From Pilaira anomala (Eukaryota > Mucoromycota > Mucoromycetes > Mucorales > Mucoraceae): a stretch of 64,000 nucleotides of DNA. The stretch spans positions 1 to 64,000 of the forward strand of contig JAIXMQ010000089.1 of the NCBI GenBank assembly GCA_025716855.1. Direction: 5' to 3'. Positions 25,496 through 36,243 of the stretch are shown here, one piece after another. Made by a program: the position numbers and the translations under genes. The notes below the pieces were generated by a model. It did not search any database and had not been told where the DNA came from. It saw only the letters and a program-made list of their open reading frames with translations. Each line of letters opens with the position of its first letter. Within the stretch, counting starts at the first letter, position 1.

Positions 25496-26637
25496 TATCA
25501 GAAAGTAAAAAACGAGAAATATCCAAGTTTTCTTTAGATAAAACAAAGTACAAAAAAAAAAGGAGTTTTAACTAGTAGTTTTAGCAGTAAAAATGAAAAT
25601 TTATTCACTCAAGCCTTTAGAGTTTTGCTCCAAACTATTGTCTTTTATTTTAAATTAGAAAATTTCATTTGTAAAAGCTTCAATATGTATATAGGAATAG
25701 CTAACTTTTTCGAAATTTTTAAGATCAGCTATCCACAAATTCAGGAAAGATAGTGTATGTAAATTCAAAAAATAGACATGTAGTTGCATACACTTAAATA
25801 GGGTGGGAGATAGAAACTATTCAAGTTTTTCTTGTTATAAAGCAGAATACGAAAAAACTCTCTCCGAGCTGTAAATTAAGAAAAACACGTCTCCATTTTG
25901 ACAACATACATATTTAAGGCTTTATATTTAAGTATAATTTATCTCTTGATATTTTCTCAGAGGATCTTCGTAGATTTTTATAGTTAGACAACTCGTAAAC
26001 CTCTTGTGCTCCCACTTTCCAGGAATCGCATACAGATAAGCAGGTCATGATATCCTCTTTTCCAAACTTCGTCTTGCTAACGTATTGAAATATCTTTTTT
26101 TAATACTTCAACAGGTAAAGCATTATTCAAATGATCTGATATTCTACTTTTTCAAGAAAAAAAAAGTGTAAAGGAAGAATAAAATTATTTATTTAACCAC
26201 AATTTATATTTATTCATATTATGTACTGAGCGTAAACTGACATATTACAAATGGTGATAACAGGAAAAATTCAAAAAGGGGTATGTTAATAGATTTAAAA
26301 CTATTTTTTTTTATATATATGGTATGTAGTGCTCTATTGTCGATTGTTGGATATAAGCTGCTATTTTCCATGCTTTAAAGCATTACGTATACTTTGATGG
26401 CCTCAATTAAAACTTTTACCGTCTGAAATATTGTCTTTTAGGCAGTAAAAAGATCGGGACATATTTTTTAGCCTGGGACCTGCATTATAGGTATTAAAGT
26501 TTGAAGTGTTTAAAAAAAGTTAAATGGTAGAGTTGCCCACATCTTATTATATTTATTTACTTGTAAATGAAAAGAGAGTGTATTATGTTAAGGTAATAAT
26601 ATAGCTTATAATAATTAATATTTTTTCGTTAATGTTG
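25496..26637. other. Intergenic, no gene seen
   Basis: AT-rich with no frame or motif that I can support; no clear microgene remnant. Confidence 0.4.
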
Positions 26638-27027
26638 TTATAACTTGTTGGAGATATAATAAAAATTTTCGATATCTTTACAGTGGTAGAGATAGTAGTA
26701 AATAATTCCAATAAGCATTCCAGTAACAATAGGGTATTCAATCATTCTCCATTTCTTCATCACATTATCTTTCTGTTTTTTAATCTTGGTTCGTTTGACT
26801 TCTTCTCAAAAAAATCCACTTCTAGTCAGTTCATTGATCAAAAGTGGAGCTCTAGGATTTCCTCTAATCCATGCAGGTGGGTTTTTCAAACGAAGGAGAA
26901 GATTACGTGAGGTGATATGAAGGCTTCCGTCAGCTGCAAAAGGCATATTTTTGTTAATCTATCCCTTTTTTTTTTTGTAGTCTGTATATTATCTCCTACC
27001 TTGTTCTTCAAAATTATCTTGTTCCAT
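26638..27027 (-). pseudogene. Small membrane-protein-like gene with an in-frame TGA
   Basis: Exon 1 (27027-27000) encodes MEQDNFEEQ; after a 66-nt intron, exon 2 starts at 26933 with ADGSLHITSRNLLLRLKNPP and continues through LINELTRSGFF to a TGA at 26808-26806. Past that stop the same frame goes on with EEVKRTKIKKQKDNVMKKWR, then a hydrophobic stretch (YPIVTGMLIGIIYY) and a stop at 26640-26638. The smooth continuation of composition (basic stretch, then one membrane segment) suggests a single nonsense change in a once ~107-residue gene. I do not recognise the family. If read as is, it would give a 51-residue soluble peptide. Confidence 0.5.
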
Positions 27028-27432
27028 TGTTAAAATAAAATAAAAAAAGTTGAAGGGAAAAAAATGAGGCTCTCCTCTTGTTGTATATGAGAAATAATCG
27101 AACAATCAAAATATTATTTTATCGATTTTTTTTACACTGCATATCTAATCTTTCATTGTAAGTTACATAAATAGTCTTTTTTTTATTTCAATAACATATT
27201 ATCACAACATAATCTTTACAGTTCAATAGAGACAATAAAAACCTTTTTCAAGAACCAAATTCAAAAATATTCTGTAATACAACGAAATCCCGTTAAGTCG
27301 AACCTGAATTTTTTTTGTAGGGCAGTTCATACACAAGCTTTTAAAATTTTCGCTTTAGCTGTAATTTGGTATCTAACAATGGAATATATTCTTAATTTTG
27401 GTACATAACCTATAATAGAAGATCCATTGTTA

Positions 27433-28147
27433 CAGTATCTCCAGTCTCAAATTGTACATTTTTTGAACTTAGTACATAGTACATTTCTCGAAAATAAAAT
27501 GGAACATTCAACCAATTAGTTTCGAACAGAATTTGAACTTGGTTTGCAGCACTTCTCAAACTTAAATTGGAATTTCACTGTGAACATTATTATTCACCTC
27601 TTTAATTTTTTTGGCATCTCGGACGAACAGATATCTTGAAATGAAAGGTCTTTATCTTATCATAGATAATGCCCCAATTCATTCATAGAGTGAAGTAAGT
27701 TAGATGGTAGAGAGTAGAAACAAATACTATAAATGCGTGCATCTCCCTCATAATATCCAGAAATGAATCCAATTGAGCAATTCTGGGCTATTTTTAAGCA
27801 TAAAAGTATAGCGTAATAAACTTATGAAGTTTAAAATGCTTGCACAAAGAATAACTGAAGCATGTAATCAAGTCCCTCTATCTCAACTTGTCAATATTAC
27901 TCAACACTCTAAAAACCTTTTCGAAAACTGCTTAAATGAATTCCCTCAGCTATCTAAATAAAATGTTCTATACTAATTTCAAAAATTGTTTAGATTGGGG
28001 TTTATAATGTGTTCTGATTTAAGTTTGAGAAGTGTTTCAAATCAAGTTCAAATTCTGTTCGAAACTAATTGGTTGAATGTTCCATTTTATTTTCGAGAAA
28101 TGTACTACTAAGTTCAAAAAATGTACGATTTGAGAGTGGAGACACTG
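27433..28147 (+). mobile_element. Decayed Tc1/mariner-type element with ~115-bp terminal inverted repeats
   Basis: The left end (27433-27560) and right end (28020-28147) are inverted repeats; outermost bases read CAGTATCTCCAGTCTCAAAT on the left and CAGTGTCTCCACTCTCAAAT on the reverse of the right. TA dinucleotides flank both ends (27431-27432, 28148-28149), the expected target duplication. Between them lies the C-terminal part of a DDE transposase in broken frames: LIIDNAPIHS (~27650) with the second Asp, YPEMNPIEQFWAIFKHK (~27758) with the third acidic residue, and a frameshifted helical end (ITEACNQVPLSQL, ~27850). Most of the N-terminal half is missing, so it cannot move itself. Confidence 0.85.
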
Positions 28148-28699
28148 TATTAAAAAATGTATCTCTTTTGGTCAGTTTTATTTATTTACATTAGGATAAT
28201 ATTAAACGTAACAGCATCATAACTCTTTATTGTTATATAACAGAAAAAAATTATTGAAATAAAGCAATAGCTTCGCGTTTAATTAACCAGCCATTAATTT
28301 TATCAGGGTCTCTACCCCCCCCCCTTTTTTTTTTAGGTATAAAAAAGTACTTCAACATATTCCAGTAACATAAATGAAAAGGAATTATCAACGAAAGAGA
28401 GATAGGTAACCTATTCAAGCTCACCATTACAGTTGGACATATAAATAGTTTGTCGCTTTTTGTCATTCTCCAAGGTGTGAACTCCATCATGACAGTAGCT
28501 TATTCTATTTTATATCTCTGAACTCGATGGTTCTTCATCCGATATCAAATTTCTTATCTTCAAATTAGTTTTTTTTTCAATCTCGTTAGGATATATATTA
28601 GTGGAACATTATTCATTATAAACATCAATAAATTCAACCTGGTTACATTTAAATTATCAGGTTGTTCTAATATATCGTCTTTTATTGAATCGACTTTGG

Positions 28700-28955
28700 T
28701 TTTTGTCAATTTAGGCAGATACAAATCTTGTAACTGATGAGTTGTCTTTTTAGAATTTGAAATAGATCTACGGTGTTGTAATCTAATGACTCTCTTTCCA
28801 TCACTTTTAAAGTTGCTAGTTTAGGGGGGCGTATAATAAAGCCAAATAATTCAACGTCATTATCAGATACATGTATATCCTCCTGCGAGAAAATATTTAA
28901 TGATCTAATTGTTTCACAGTATCTGAGATTTTGTTGTAGAATAAGCTGTCTGTAA
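28700..28955 (-). pseudogene. Unidentified broken coding fragment
   Basis: After an acceptor-like CTTACAG, a minus-strand frame reads RQLILQQNLRYCETIRSLNI and on to KVMERESLDYNTVDLFQILK before a stop at 28706; the adjoining frame continues with LQDLYLPKLTKTKVDSIKDD. This looks like one coding stretch broken by a frameshift near 28730. The family is not recognised; it may belong with the F-box-like remnant upstream. Confidence 0.3.
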
Positions 28956-29169
28956 GAAAATGTAAGACAAGATTAACCAACATCAAGGTGCTGAATATGA
29001 TCCAGTTTTAATATCTCGTTGGCTATAAGAAAGCTTCACTATATACTCATTAAGGGGACCGACTGCAATTTTGTTCAAATTTATGGGAACTAGATTAGAA
29101 CAGGAAAATGACGTATATACAGAGCCAAGCAAGACATGGAAGTTTACGATCTAAAATAAAATACGGATA

Positions 29170-29460
29170 CATCCATTCGTCTCATGTTACCCATATCAAT
29201 TTTACTTTATATCCAAAAGATAAATGTCTAAATATCGCAGGCCGTTCCAAAGACTCTTTCCGCACTCTAACTGAAATATCACGATTGAATTTCTGTCCAA
29301 TAAAATTCCATCATTTATGTACAAGTAAGCAATTACTGAGTTCTTTTTTTTTTTCTGACAAGATTATTGTAAGATATTCAAATAATTCTTTTAGAATCTC
29401 TGCTGGCAAAACATCACCCAGATGATACGATATATTTTCACCTGTAAAATTAAATGTATG
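29170..29460 (-). pseudogene. F-box-like gene remnant
   Basis: A minus-strand frame reads LPAEILKELFEYL and, after a gap, LSNCLLVHK, then a stop, then WNFIGQKFNRDISVRVRKES. This is the order of an F-box (LPxEIL..IF..L....C.LVCK.W). The in-frame stop inside the box and further stops downstream mean it is not a working gene in this form. F-box proteins act as substrate adaptors in SCF ubiquitin ligases. Confidence 0.5.
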
Positions 29461-29499
29461 TAAGAAGCTTAGAAGAAAAAGAAAGAAAAGAGAACAAGA

Positions 29500-30268
29500 G
29501 TCTCCCACAATTTATTTATTTTTACCAAATGTTTATCATCTTCTAAAACTTTATATCATATTATTTGTTTTATACACGTATCAAACTCTCCTCTTTTTTA
29601 TTCGAATTAAAAAAGTATATATTTAACCAGAGATCGACCACATAATTTAGTCAAAACAACGAACCAAAATCTAAAAGTCTTTGTATTCTTTGTCACAAAT
29701 CCCAATTTCTTGTTAACAACTTGAGAACCTACTACAAATAGAAAAATGGAATAAAGTCCGGTTAAAATGTAGTTTGTTTTAGCCGCAGTAGAAATAAATG
29801 TTTGAAATCAGCAAAGAGATCATGTCATTAAGAGTACATAGCTCATTTGTTTGTAACTGGTGGGTGAGTTTATATCAAGTTTAACTACATAAATTTCATT
29901 TAATATGCGGTTAACTAAAGTTGGACATGTATGTAATAGCTGATATAAGGATACATCCCTATCATCCTTTCTACTCTTTACTTCCTATATAAATATTAAT
30001 ATAAATGTAAAAATAATAATAAATATTCCCTTCTTGAAAAGTTTGATTTTCCTTGGAATTTCAATAAAAGTAAGTGATAAAACTCAATATAGTGTCAATG
30101 TTTAGTAGATTATAAAGTAAAAATAAAAAATTTAAGAATAAATAACGAGTAGGTTTTTATTTGTGAGCAATCACTTAGAATTTTTTATTGATATGTTTTG
30201 ACAAAAAATTAAAGCCATATTGAAAACCGTCTTCGCTTGAGCTTTAGCTTTTTTTTTTTTTACAATAA
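29500..30268. repeat. Spacer homologous to left-arm spacer (~7350-7700)
   Basis: GATCATGTCATTAAGAGTAC (~29819) matches AATCATGTCATTAAGATTAC (~7391), and AAGGATACATCCCT...CTTTCTACTCTTTAC (~29947-29985) matches the left arm at ~7517-7553. Same orientation as the left arm. No gene. Confidence 0.6.
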
Positions 30269-30406
30269 TTAACTTCGTCTTCCATATGGGCACACACTAT
30301 ACACAAAAAAATTAATAAAATGATAAAACATATAACTTTAAAAATTTTCGACGCACTAGCTAGTATCGTGACGACCTCCGCATGTATAACAAAGTTGAAT
30401 AGGCAT
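30269..30406 (-). CDS. Zinc-knuckle microprotein with shifted His (25 aa)
   Basis: Exon 1 (30406-30357) and exon 2 (30296-30269) with a 60-nt intron encode 25 residues. The ligands fall as CYTCGGRHDTSYVC, C-x2-C-x3-H-x5-C: the overall Cys span is normal but His is one place early, which may weaken zinc binding. PYGRRS follows. Retention completes TAG at once. A reverse TATA box (TATATAAAGGCAG) is at ~30467-30479. Position and flanks make it the third-array equivalent of 7867-7994. Confidence 0.58.
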
Positions 30407-31284
30407 ATTTAGTATATATAAAAAAAGGAGTGAAGAAAAGTAAGAATAAAGATATAAAAAAAAATGCAGCTGCCTTTATATACAAAATTTGTGGTTAAGC
30501 AAAATGCAAAAAAGCAATGACATCAGTTCATGTTTTTTCTAAAAAAAAAAATAGAACAGACACCGTTACTTTAAAGCCGTCTAATTATTACGTATGGATG
30601 ACTGTAAAAAAAAAGTTGTTGTTAACATCCCATATTTAATGCTGCATATATAGTTAATAACTATCCTGGTACCTAACGTAAATCTTCAAACCCTTCATAT
30701 ATTTGTGTTGTAACAACATTCGGCCTAGACTCCAAATCAGATCTTTTTTTTTTTTTCTACACATGCTTTAGTATCTCGAAGTCTGTGGTACAAAAAATTA
30801 ATAATTAAGCTCTTTGACAGAATTTTAGTTTTATTTATGTCAGTTTGTTGGCCTGTAAATGATTTTTTAAGTATATTAGCAACAAGCCCATATTTAAACC
30901 GAATATGATATCAAAAGCTTTCTAATAAATTATCCTGGGCGATTAAGAGCCTCTAAAAGCTATCAAAGATAATGGTCAAGAATAACAAAAATTGAATGCT
31001 GTTTTTTATTAAGAATTTACAGAAATCAAATATATGAGCATGCAGTAATAACCTTATAATAAAAAACGACGAGAAAAAGCTGTATTGTTTTAGTTGACTA
31101 ATTATTATAAAAAGAAAAACTTTTTTATTGATATAAACCTTAAATAATTCAGAAAGAAAGATCCACCAAGAAAAGTATAATAAGACAAATTTTAAAACGA
31201 AATTTTATAAACCCTTACTAATATATACATCTGCTATATCAGAAGATTATGGAAAAGGCTTTACTTATTTTATTTCGGGTAAAG
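30407..31284. other. Array spacer with CEF1-tail fossil (~30700)
   Basis: TGTTGTAACAACATTC at ~30703 lies about 300 bases upstream (minus sense) of the microgene start, as in the other arrays. No gene. Confidence 0.45.
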
Positions 31285-31450
31285 TTAATGTAATTCATCA
31301 AATGGGTTTCGCTCGCACGAACAATAGCTATAAAGCAAAGACAGTTAAAAAAATATAAATACAAACATAATCTATCTTTACCTACCAATTACCTTGACCA
31401 GAGCCTTCACATAATAAGCAATAAGGCATTCGATTTTTAACTATACCCAT
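31285..31450 (-). CDS. Degenerate zinc-knuckle microgene, His replaced by Gln (35 aa)
   Basis: Exon 1 (31450-31386) and exon 2 (31327-31285) with a 58-nt intron keep an open frame of 35 residues (or 28 from the second ATG, MPY, which fits other family starts better). The knuckle positions read CLLCEGSGQGNCYC: the His is Gln, so the standard site is incomplete, although extra Cys residues nearby (C-Y-C-S-C) could substitute. Retention gives TGG then TAG. A reverse TATA-like box is at ~31500-31510. It may be decaying or may have changed its metal site. Confidence 0.45.
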
Positions 31451-32619
31451 ATTTATAATATCTAGCTGTAACCAGAAATATAAAAATAATAATAATAACT
31501 GTCTTTATATATGTACATACATATATGTGGTTACAACAAATAAAGAATTAAGTTGTCAATGGTTATATAATACAAACTAGTATATTTGTGCACCTAAATT
31601 ATTATCTTTAATAAATTTGAGAAGTTTGGGAACTTCCTTATACAATTTACATGACGTTAAAATTCAGGTTTTGAGCTTCTGGGATACTTTTACATTATCC
31701 TGACAACGTTTTATCTATACACATACACATATACTAATTCACTGATTGAACTTCTAATTTATTTCTATTTTTTTTTTTTTTTTTTTTACATCTAATGCAT
31801 CTAAATTTATAGTGTGTAAAAATAATTCTAATATATATCTACAATAACTACGCGTATAATATAAAGTAAAAGAATTTTAAGAAAGTAGCCAATTAATGTG
31901 AATATTATAAAAATAAAGAAACACTAAAAAAGTGTCACTTGGTGTAACTGTTTCTGAATAAAACTTGACAACTGGAATTCTAGTGTAATTGTATTAGTAT
32001 TCTGAAAGTAACCTGCAAAGATTAAGAATATAAAGTATGCAAAGTATGAAGATAAGAGAAGTGAAGGAGGGTAAAGATTGTATCGTAGTGCAAAGAAAAC
32101 TGTTATTGTTTTGAGCCCAGTTTATCCACCTTCTGTTATTTATGTGATTTACGTATCTTGTTCAACTTTATTGTTTATCTGCTTTTATGTTTACCTTTAT
32201 CTACTTATCTTACTTTACTTAGGTTTATTCTTATTCTATTTTTATTTTTACACAAACATGTCAAACATCATCCGACATGAAAAAATGGGAAAAGATATAG
32301 TCACAGGAAAAAAAGAAACCCCATCTATTTATGGTTATAACAATTATAGCTAACAAAGAACCATCATTTGAGTTATACTTTTGTCATAATTTTTCAACAA
32401 GCTTTAGTAACCACATTATTTGTGTTACCTAGAATATATCTGACAGCAGCAAATGTAACCAAACCTTCATTTTTTTTAATCTGAAAAAAAAAACAGTTTG
32501 AAAGAAGCAAGATTATATTATGAAAAAGTGGGTTTTTTTTTAAAAGGCAATATCATAAATGTTTATTGATTTCTTTGTAAACTTGAGAGGATATTATTGT
32601 ACGTCTTGATTTTGGAGAA
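31451..32619. other. Spacer, no supported gene
   Basis: Contains a T run (31771-31789) and a frame at ~32200-32350 encoding hydrophobic then polar residues without any recognisable family; I do not support it as a gene. Confidence 0.35.
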
Positions 32620-32793
32620 TTATCGTCTAGTGCTAAAACTAATATATGGACATTGCCTATTATAGGAGAAAATCAGTTAATAGATGAATATACATATACA
32701 ATCTGTCTTTCTTTCTTACTGGTGGCTGTGCTTATCAGATTGGCAGAGTGAGCAGTGAACCTTAGGACCCTTATTAGGAAATGGATTAAACAT
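32620..32793 (-). CDS. CCHC zinc-knuckle microprotein (36 aa)
   Basis: Exon 1 (32793-32720) and exon 2 (32656-32620) with a 63-nt intron (gtaagaa ... aatag) encode 36 residues. A 13-residue leader ending KVH leads into CSLCQSDKHSHQQC (C-x2-C-x4-H-x4-C), then PYISFSTRR. Retention gives CAG then TAA. It is the last member before the conserved genes on the right and corresponds by spacing to 9951-10102. Confidence 0.66.
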
Positions 32794-33204
32794 CTTGTAA
32801 ATATAAAAGTTGTGAAGAACAATAATTATGAAAAAAAAAAGAATGGCTCGTCTTTTATGCAAATTTATTTGATATAACGATTGAACAAAATGTTGTTAAA
32901 TCCTTATACAAAACAAAGGTCCATTTAGGTGGTCAATTGAATTCTTCCCTTTTGTTGCCAGCTGTAATTTTTTGCGTAAAGAATTCAGAGTGCCAAGAGA
33001 AAAAATCGTTACAATTTTTTCCCGCCCCCCTCCTCAAACAGTAAAAAGGCTAATAGGCATGATGACACCAAATTGTTATCAACAAGCCAATGAAATACGC
33101 AAATACACAATGAATTAATTAACTACGCCCCAATCTTCTGCGTTTTTTGTAATTTGATTTTTCTTTTTCTCGATATACTTTTCACTTTTTTTTTAGAACA
33201 AAAA

Positions 33205-34916
33205 ATGGCTTATCCCGGAAGTTACGGTACTCATGGCTATGGTCAACCACCTCAACAAGACCAATACGGTCAACAACAACAATATGGACAATACGGTCAA
33301 CCTCCTCCTCCTCCTCAACAATATGGTCAATATGGTCAACCTCCTCAACAACCACAATATGGTCAACCTCCTCCACAACAATACGGTTACCCTTCTCCTC
33401 AGCCAGGTTATGGTGGTTATCCTCCTGCGCCTCAAGGTTATGACCAACCTCAAGGCTTTGGTGGTTATGGTGCACCTCCTGGTTACCCTCCACCTCAACC
33501 TTATGGTCAACCACCTCAACAAAACTATGGTGACTACCCACCTCCTCCTTCTGATGATGTAAGTGTTTATCTTTCTCTGTAGCCTGATGAGCGAATAAGC
33601 TAAAATAAAAAGCCATCTTGTCTTGTAGCATCAACGTTCTCAACATTCCATCCAACCTCCTTCATATGTAGGACCTGATCCCGTATTCCAACCTGAGGAC
33701 CCTAACATGAACCAAGCTAATTACCCTCAGCCACCTAACACTTCTCATAACCAAGGACCTCATCCTGGTAAGGCGTATTTTATTTAGTTTTTACTTTGGT
33801 TTACTGATTTTTTTTTTTTTTATTTATGATGATATATTAGTACCTTATGGACAACACCCTAATGAAGATGCTAGTAACGTGATTATGCACGTTAATCCTA
33901 CCATGAAGGACCAAAGTCCACCCAATTTCCAACTTTCCAACTGTAAGTAGGATATAGGATATAGATTGAAGATTCAAAATGTTGATGTGTAACGTGTACT
34001 ATACATAGGTCAAGGAAGAAAGAGAGCATTATTGATTGGTATCAACTACATTGGTACTGATAATGCATTAAATGGATGTATTAATGACGTTCACAATATT
34101 CAAGAGTTTTTGATTACACTTTATAACTTTAAGCCAGAAGATATGGTTATTTTAACAGATGATCAAACCGATAGCAAGTTTCTTCCTACGAAACAAAATA
34201 TCCTTAGTGCAATGCAATGGCTTGTAAATGATGCTCAAGCAAACGATTCTTACTTTTTCCATTTCAGTGGTCACGGCGGTAGAGTAAAGGATACCAATGG
34301 TGATGAAGATGATGGATATGATGAAACTATTTATCCTATGGATCATGATAATTATGAAGGAGAAAGTGGACAAATTGTAGATGATGAAATGCATGATATT
34401 ATGGTTCGTCCTTTACCTGCTGGAGCTCGTTTAACTTGTATCTTTGACAGTTGTCATTCAGGTACTGCTATTGATTTACCTTATGTATATTCTACTTCGG
34501 GTAATGTCAAGGAAGATAGTATCTTTAAAGATGCTGGCTCTAGTTTATTAACTGCTGGTCTTGCTTATGCTAGCGGTAATCGATCTGGTGCTTTATCCTC
34601 TCTTATGGGTTTCGGTAAAAGTTTGATCAGTAGAAAAAGTGTTGATGAACGTATAAAGAAATTCAAGAGCTCTGAAGCAGATGTGATCATGTTCTCTGGT
34701 TGTAAAGATACCCAAACCTCCGCTGATGCTATGGAGAATGGTAAATCTACTGGCGCCATGTCATATGCATTTACTACTGTATTACGCCAAAATAGAAACT
34801 TGACTTATCTTCAATTACTTAATGCTGTTCGTGATATCTTGAAGGAAAAGTACTCACAACGTCCTCAAATGTCTTCTTCTCATCCTATTGATGTTAATCT
34901 TATGTTTATTATTTAA
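33205..34916 (+). CDS. Type I metacaspase
   Basis: Four exons, 33205-33558, 33629-33767, 33841-33942 and 34009-34916, encode 500 residues. The first ~150 residues are a Pro/Gln/Tyr/Gly-rich prodomain (repeats of QYGQPPP type). The caspase-like p20 region follows from about residue 204 ([14 protein letters not shown]), with the catalytic dyad His287 in HFSGHGG and Cys347 in DSCHSG. The p10-like end includes [13 protein letters not shown]. Metacaspases cleave after Arg/Lys, need calcium, and act in stress-linked cell death and protein quality control (S. cerevisiae Mca1/Yca1). An acidic loop ([12 protein letters not shown], ~297-308) is usual in the family. Length and all key residues are intact. 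Confidence 0.93.
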
Positions 34917-35280
34917 ATTTTATTCTTTCTGCTTATGGCATTTTTAACAGTAATATGTATATCATCTAATCCAATCAGAACCCCTTAAATAATGATCAAT
35001 AAAAAGCATCTTTAGCGTACCTAACTCCATGTAATAATGCAATAAGTCGGACTTATTCAGCTATTGACTTGATATAACCATAAGCAAAGTAAGGTACTGC
35101 AGATTTATAGCATTCATACAGACAATGGCGTAAAAAAAATACCAATTCATATCAACTTGTGAATAAATGCAACAAGCCACAAAATAAGCTGTCACAAAGA
35201 CACGGCAATTCAACTAAAAAAAAAAGTTGTCTGTTTGACACACTCTTTCTTAATTATATAAAATAAAATAAAAAATAAAA
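34917..35280. other. Intergenic between metacaspase and RPC19
   Basis: Holds the 3' UTR of the metacaspase and the RPC19 promoter, with a TATATAAAATAA stretch just before the latter's ATG. Nothing else seen. Confidence 0.4.
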
Positions 35281-35962
35281 ATGGCACCTGCAATTAAACA
35301 AGAAGAAGACGCATCTGCCACTGTTGCTCAACAAGAACAAATGGATATTGACGAAACTTCTGAAGTTGAAGAACAAGAGGAAGACGAAGAGAATTCCGAT
35401 GAAGAAATGGAGGAAGAGCCTGACTTGGTTGTCAGCGCTGATAAAGTTGAAATTGTAAGAGAGAGAGAGAGAGAGAAAGAAAATGATACATGTTAATTCA
35501 AGAGTTCATTGTATTAACTGTATTTATAGGTCGGTACTCACGCTGACCCTACCGCCATGACATTCTGTTTCAAAGAAGAAGATCACACTCTCGGTAACTC
35601 TTTAAGACATATCATTAACAAAAAGTAAGTTACTTTAAAAGTGTATTGGGAGGAAAAAATAGTATTGACATTTATTGTTCTAATAGTCGCGAAGTTGACT
35701 TCTGTGGTTATTCTATTCCTCACCCTTCCGAAGCTAAAATGAATGTTCGTATTCAAACCTCAGGTAAGAAATTTAATTTTGGAATATTGTGTGTATGACC
35801 AAAATATTAATATATTTATATTGGGATTTAGATAAGACAACAGCAGTCGATGCTTTGAAGACAGGTCTTAGCGATTTACTCGCTTTAGTTTCTCATGTTC
35901 GCGACACCTATGCTGAAGATTTAGCAAAGAAGGAGTATGTCGAATTTGAAGAAATTGCATAG
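35281..35962 (+). CDS. RPC19: RNA polymerase I and III subunit AC19
   Basis: Four exons, 35281-35454, 35530-35624, 35687-35763 and 35832-35962, encode 158 residues. After an acidic N-terminal tail (~50 residues, Glu/Asp-rich) comes the conserved alpha-like fold: FCFKEEDHTLGNSLRHIINK, then FCGYSIPHPSEAKMNVRIQT and TTAVDALKTGLSDLLALV. These are hallmarks of the AC19 subunit shared by Pol I and Pol III, which pairs with AC40 as the counterpart of the bacterial alpha dimer. RPB11 is the alternative, but GYSIPHPSE fits AC19 better. The long acidic tail is longer than in many relatives. Confidence 0.92.
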
Positions 35963-36243
35963 AAAAAAAAAAGCTCATTTTAAAATTAGAAGCAAATGAA
36001 AATACGCATAACATCCATCTATCTCTCTCTCTTTTTTTTTTTTCCTTATTTAAATACTACACAATAAACGCTTAAAAAACATATCAGAAAAAAAAAATAT
36101 TAAGCAGTGACTTTGGTTTAATTTCAACATTTGGAAAGTGAATTGGCCAATGATAGACTGCAAACAAAATAAGTAATATTATTACTTTTAAAGCGATTCT
36201 CTCTATCCTTTCTTTTTCTTTTTGATATACACATAAAGAAGCG

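Noticed and set aside
29108..29425. Plus-strand frame of 105 codons
   Set aside because: It is antisense to the F-box-like remnant, which has the recognisable motif.
32078..32353. 91-codon hydrophobic frame
   Set aside because: It lacks an ATG near its start, is low in complexity and matches no family; the region is array spacer.
33182..33655. Long frames antisense to or in other frames of the metacaspase prodomain
   Set aside because: They arise from the repetitive Gln/Pro/Gly codons of the real exon.
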